From assembly GCA_029204225.1 (NCBI GenBank), contig CM055098.1, positions 47,307,939-47,371,938 of the forward strand: a DNA stretch of 64,000 nt, given 5' to 3'. Each line of letters opens with the position of its first letter. Position 1 is the first letter of the stretch. The notes beneath the pieces are model-generated. The model saw only the letters and a list, made by a program, of their open reading frames with translations. It searched no databases and was not told where the DNA came from. Positions 60,155 through 64,000 of this stretch are shown here, in pieces. This DNA comes from Diphasiastrum complanatum. Its lineage: Eukaryota; Streptophyta; Lycopodiopsida; Lycopodiales; Lycopodiaceae. The position numbers and the translations under genes were made by a program.

Positions 60155-62606
60155 TTCATAAACTATGCCAAAGTCTTTTGTAGCCGAGATGTACCTTAAC
60201 ACCCTTTTTGCTCCTTTCCAATGACATATTAATGGGCTTTGCATGTATTGAATCAACTTGCCAACACAAAAACTAAGATATGGTCTAGTGATGGTTATGT
60301 ATATCAAGGAACCAATAAGCATTCTATAGGTAGCGATGTCCTCAAAGGATGCTTCATCACTTTCCTTAGAAACTTTTACACTTAGTTCCATAGGAGTTTC
60401 AACTCCTTTACAATCAATCATGCCAAATCTTGCTAAGATTGATCTAGCATACTTAGATTGACATATGAAGGTAAAATCATTATTTCTAGGGACTTCTATT
60501 CCAATTATAACTTTAAGAATCCTAGATCTACCATCTTAAATTTACTAGACAAGGGAACTTTTACATTCTTGATGCCATCTAGATCATTTCCTGTGAGTAT
60601 AATGTCATCAACATATAAAACTAAGATAATGATCTTTCCATCATTACATTTGTAGTACAATGATGGTTCATAAGAACTTACAAAAAATCCAATGGAAATA
60701 AGATAGGAATGCAACCTAGAGTACCATGCTCTTGGTGCTTGCTTGAGTCCACAAAGACTCTTCTTCAAGAAACACACCTTGTCTTCTTCTCCATCTTACT
60801 CTCCTCTTGACCTTATACACTCGGATGTTCATTCATTCTCACATGACAAAGATCTCTTGAAAGGAAGCTTATGAGATCTGGAGAGTCCACAAGCTTCACA
60901 AAGCTTGCCATACTTGGATATGATTTTGGGAAGTCCTCTTGCTAGCTCCTTTGTCACCATGGTCTCCATAGCTTTGTAGTTATGGTGGCCTAACCTTTTG
61001 TGCCATAATTCCACTTGAGTGAGCTCCTCCTTTGCCATGTTCACACTTCCAACCATCACATTGGCATCAAATTTGAATAACCTCCCTTGCTTGAAACCAC
61101 TAGCAATACATTTTTCATCTTTCAAGATATAACATGCTCCATGCTTGAAATGTACATCTAATCCACTATCCATAAGTTCTCCTACACTGAACAAGTTCTT
61201 TGTAATTGAAGGTACAAAAAGAACATTGTCTAGATCTACTTTTTTAGATGATCCTAGACATAAAGGAATGGATCCGAGGCCTACAATCTCACATTCTTGA
61301 TCACTTTCAGTGAAGATAAATCTCTTAGAACTATTGTAAGAAAGTAGATTAGAAAAGTAGTCTTTTTGGTGAGTTATGTGAGAGCTTGCCCCACTATCAA
61401 TCCACCAAGTGTCTTGATTAAACACTGTTTTAGTAAATTTGGGTCAATTCCAAGTCCCATTCTTTTCTTTTATGAGGTCCTATGCTCAAAATTATGTTCA
61501 ATTGCACAAACTTGACAAGGACCTATAGTCGAACTTAAGTTCAAGCACATGCTCCTTTGTTCAAACTTAAGTTCGAGCAGACAAGCATGTACTAGAGAGG
61601 ATAAAGAGAAAAATTAATTTGTTCCAAAATCAAGAAATTCTCCCGAAATCACTAAAACAGTGTTATTAGATGTTAGTGGTGAGGATACCATCAAAGATAG
61701 ATTGCCTTCTTCCTCTTCCTCAAGCACAAGATTGCCTTGATTGTCCTTCTCTTGGGCATTCTTCTTCTTGTAACACTCAGATGCAAAATGTCTCTTTTTT
61801 CCACAGAAGAAACACTTTAGCTTCTTCTTGTCCTTATTGCTCTTGCCTTTGGAACTTGATGCTCCATCTTTGTTCTCCATCTCCATGTCTTGAGTCTTCT
61901 TGGATGGAAATTTCTTCTTCTTGCCTTTCAAAGAAAAGTTAGCTTTTTCATCACCATCATTCAAAGATAAGGAACTCATCCTACTTTTGATATGAAGCAT
62001 TCTACTCTCCTCACTAACAAGCACACTTTGAAGTTTTTCAATACTAGGAAGTGAATCTTGAATAGCAAATTTTTGAACAAGATTGGAATAATCATCTCCT
62101 AATCCATTCAAAATGATTTGAACTAATTAATCATCTTTGATTTTATCATCTATAGAAGACAACTCCTTATTCAAAGATTTGATCCTAAAGACATAATTTT
62201 GAGCACTTTCACTACTTCCTTTCACGCTTTGAAGGATTTGATTCCTAAGCATGAGTATCTTTGAAGTGTTCTTGGATCCATAAATGGCTTTTAATGAATC
62301 CCATGCCTCTTTGGATGTGGTACAAGATGAGATTTCTTTCAAAAGTTCATTACTTACATTCATTTTTATGCAATGTAATGCACCTCTACATCTCTTTTTG
62401 TACTTAGCCAATTCAACTCCTCCTTGAGGTTCTACTTCCACCTCAAGTACTATGTCATAAAGATCATGAATTACAAGCAAAGACTCCATTCGAACTATCC
62501 AAGTAGCATAATTAGTGGATGATGGAAATTTAGATTCTAGTCTCAAACTTGCAAAATCGCTCCTTAATCTATGATTTTCAGCAATTTCTCTCTTCAACCT
62601 CAACAT
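60155..62606 (-). pseudogene. Element F Copia gag-pol, broken and lacking integrase
   Basis: Gag from about 62606 (KFPSSTNYATWIVRMESLL) through a stop near 62124 to 61614 (CFFCGKKRHFASECY, the usual Gly replaced by Arg), where a MITE interrupts it. Protease and pre-integrase at 60829-61425 (DTWWIDSGASSHITHQ; ELWHKRLGHHN; CEACGLSRSHK). The frame then meets an inverted scrap at about 60787-60845 and jumps directly into RT (60505-60777: SLCGLKQAPRAWYSRL; YVDDIILTGND), so the whole integrase and the first half of RT are gone. RT end lies at 60155-60421 (RYISATKDFGIVYE), where homology stops; RNase H is missing. Confidence 0.9.
61417..61668. mobile_element. 244-bp MITE with 14-bp TIRs and an ATTA target duplication, inside element F
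   Basis: AACACTGTTTTAGT (61421-61434) is mirrored by ACTAAAACAGTGTT (61651-61664), and similarity extends some 10 bp further inward (ATTT-GGG). ATTA flanks both ends (61417-61420, 61665-61668). The interior has two copies of the palindrome GAACTTAAGTTC arranged as an inverted pair able to form a hairpin. The F codons on both sides are in frame once the insertion and one TSD copy are ignored. Superfamily uncertain. Confidence 0.85.
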
Positions 62607-62988
62607 ACACTTAAAAAATCAGAGAAGATCAATTAGTGCACCTAATTTAAGCTTCAATTTTAATTTTTCTGACTGATTTAATCCAAGAACTAATCAAGGG
62701 ATTAGATTCACTATAGAAAATGCTTGATTCTGCACCAAAAATCACTCAAATTGGGTATGTGAGTCAAATTCCACAAATTTTTTAAATTTCTCCATCAAAA
62801 TTGGAGCTGTATGGCCTCACATGTGTGAAAAGGATTCCTACAGCCCACGACAAGATCTGGACCCAAAATTTTGTAAATAGCTATCAAATCCAACTCGCTA
62901 TACAAAATTTGACTAGTTTCCAAAAAATTGCTAATTTTGGCTTTGATTTGGATTAACCCTATCAATTTCAACAAAACCTCTTGTACTA

Positions 62989-63001
62989 GGCTCTGATACC
63001 A
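62989..63001 (-). other. Element F primer-binding site
   Basis: GGCTCTGATACCA on the + strand, the complement of TGGTATCAGAGCC, touching the LTR. Confidence 0.88.
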
Positions 63002-64000
63002 TGTGAAAAAAATAAAAAGGACCAAGAGTGGATCCTAATTTGATCCTCAAGAGGGATTGGTTGTCAGATTACTTGATCTATCAATCTACTTGAGATAAAG
63101 ATCAATCTAGATCAATTCTAGACACAAAATCCTAACAAGAACAATCATTAATTGAAGGTAGGTGTACTTTCTGGTTTCACACGTGTGAAACACTGTCTGA
63201 GTAAAGACTCCAACCTGAAAATCAAGTACACATTGATAGAACCTCAAAACAATCAAAACAAATGTAGACAAATGGAGAGAATCACTCAAAATTGCTTCCA
63301 AACCCAAGATTGGTGTCTCACATTGATTATGGCCAAATAAGCCTCTATATATACACTTTTGGAGCTCGAGGTACTGATCATGCATCAGATCTCACACGTG
63401 TGAGAATGCCTTGTGACCATCATGCAATTTGACACTTGGATCAAAACTTTCCATTTTGGACATTTTTGGTCTATTTTCCTACTATACGGAGATCTTCATG
63501 GAAATCTTCTAGAAGCAAAAACTCGCCTACTTCAGCTATTTCCACACGTGTGAGTTGTCCTCTACACAATGTGACACCTATTCAAAATATTTGGCTCATG
63601 CAATCATTAGATTGGTGCCATGTGTCATATCTCTAGAAAACTAGTTTTTGGCCATTTTACCCACTAGAACTTGAATTAAATCATATGTACAACATATATG
63701 ATTATGGTACATGAAAAGTACACTAGTTTCACACGTGGGAACAGGCTCCACACATGTGTGTGTATCCTATATACAAGATTTTTGGCCTCTACCAAGCTTA
63801 TTTTTTGCATTTTTCACAGTTGGGAACGTTTCTCATTCAAAATAGACAACCTTCAGTATTTTTTCTCTCTTTGCATTTGTGCAAAAAAGCCGAAGGTGTT
63901 GAAAAAATTGATATTTTTGAACTGTGCATAAGTTGACTTCTTCAAAATAATTGAACGGAAGAAGCCGAAGGCAAGTGTCGTAGTTTTCAGAAAAATGTGA
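63002..64000 (-). repeat. Element F 5' LTR (outer end uncertain, may run past the window)
   Basis: Starts (+) TGTGAAAAAAATAAAAAGG beside the primer site. CACACGTGTG occurs at 63178, 63393 and 63543, with degenerate copies near 63730 and 63752. No outer boundary or partner LTR is visible, because the 3' end of F is lost. The last 150 bases carry GCCGAAGG...TGTTG motifs also seen near 52975-53310. Confidence 0.55.

Noticed and set aside
63740-63752. GGCTCCACA as the outer end of the Gypsy 5' LTR
   Set aside because: Only nine bases match the LTR edge at 51735-51743; the surrounding sequence differs and lies in the element F LTR.

Overview
The window looks like nuclear DNA of a land plant with a large, repeat-rich genome. 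It is AT-rich and holds one clear host gene, an intron-less GRAS transcription factor of the SCL4/SCL7 type. Most of the rest is LTR retrotransposons, mainly Ty1/Copia plus one Ty3/Gypsy element, with long CT/GA microsatellites. The sequence alone does not let me name the species. The divergent retroelements suggest a fern, lycophyte or gymnosperm at least as readily as a flowering plant.

Layout. 1-2618: promoter and leader of the GRAS gene. 2619-4895: GRAS gene (+). 4896-6407: no gene seen. 6408-12836: the 3' end of an old Copia copy (E2, -), whose LTR is split by a complete but decayed Copia element A (7014-12698, -, 5-bp target-site duplication). 12837-13184: a scrap of non-repeat reading frame. 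13185-19145: Copia element B (-). 19175-20484: a short LTR pair with almost no interior (TRIM-like). 20485-23073: a degraded, apparently spliced gene on the - strand that I do not recognise. 23240-26574: 5'-truncated Copia C (+) with its 3' LTR. 26575-31428: a segment carrying a Gypsy-type gag relic and, at 29910-30941, a reading frame with a divergent histone H3 fold fused to a long unknown C-terminal region. 31429-32160: an inverted copy of the C LTR. 32664-33074: an E-family fragment (-) joined head-to-head to truncated Copia D (+, to about 36930). 37085-37877: CACTA-like non-autonomous DNA transposon. 38443-49569: Copia G (-), interrupted by the intact Copia E (43141-49001, +). 49570-51343: CT arrays and unassigned sequence. 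51345-51610: Gypsy RNase H scrap. 51744-59489: decayed Gypsy interior (-) with two protease domains, three zinc knuckles and an extra ORF after pol. 60155-64000: Copia F (-), broken by a 244-bp MITE, a small inversion and a deletion of its integrase.

The insertions can be ordered. A is younger than E2, E is younger than G, the MITE is younger than F, and B (probably also the TRIM-like element) is younger than the gene it landed in. E is the youngest copy: its LTRs look identical, its target duplication is perfect and its 1316-residue gag-pol frame is open, so it is the likely helper for the related dead copies.

The two most unusual signals are the histone-H3-fold fusion frame, which has five CACGTG boxes and a TATA box upstream, and the 10-bp palindrome CACACGTGTG, which recurs 11 times in LTRs of several different Copia families.
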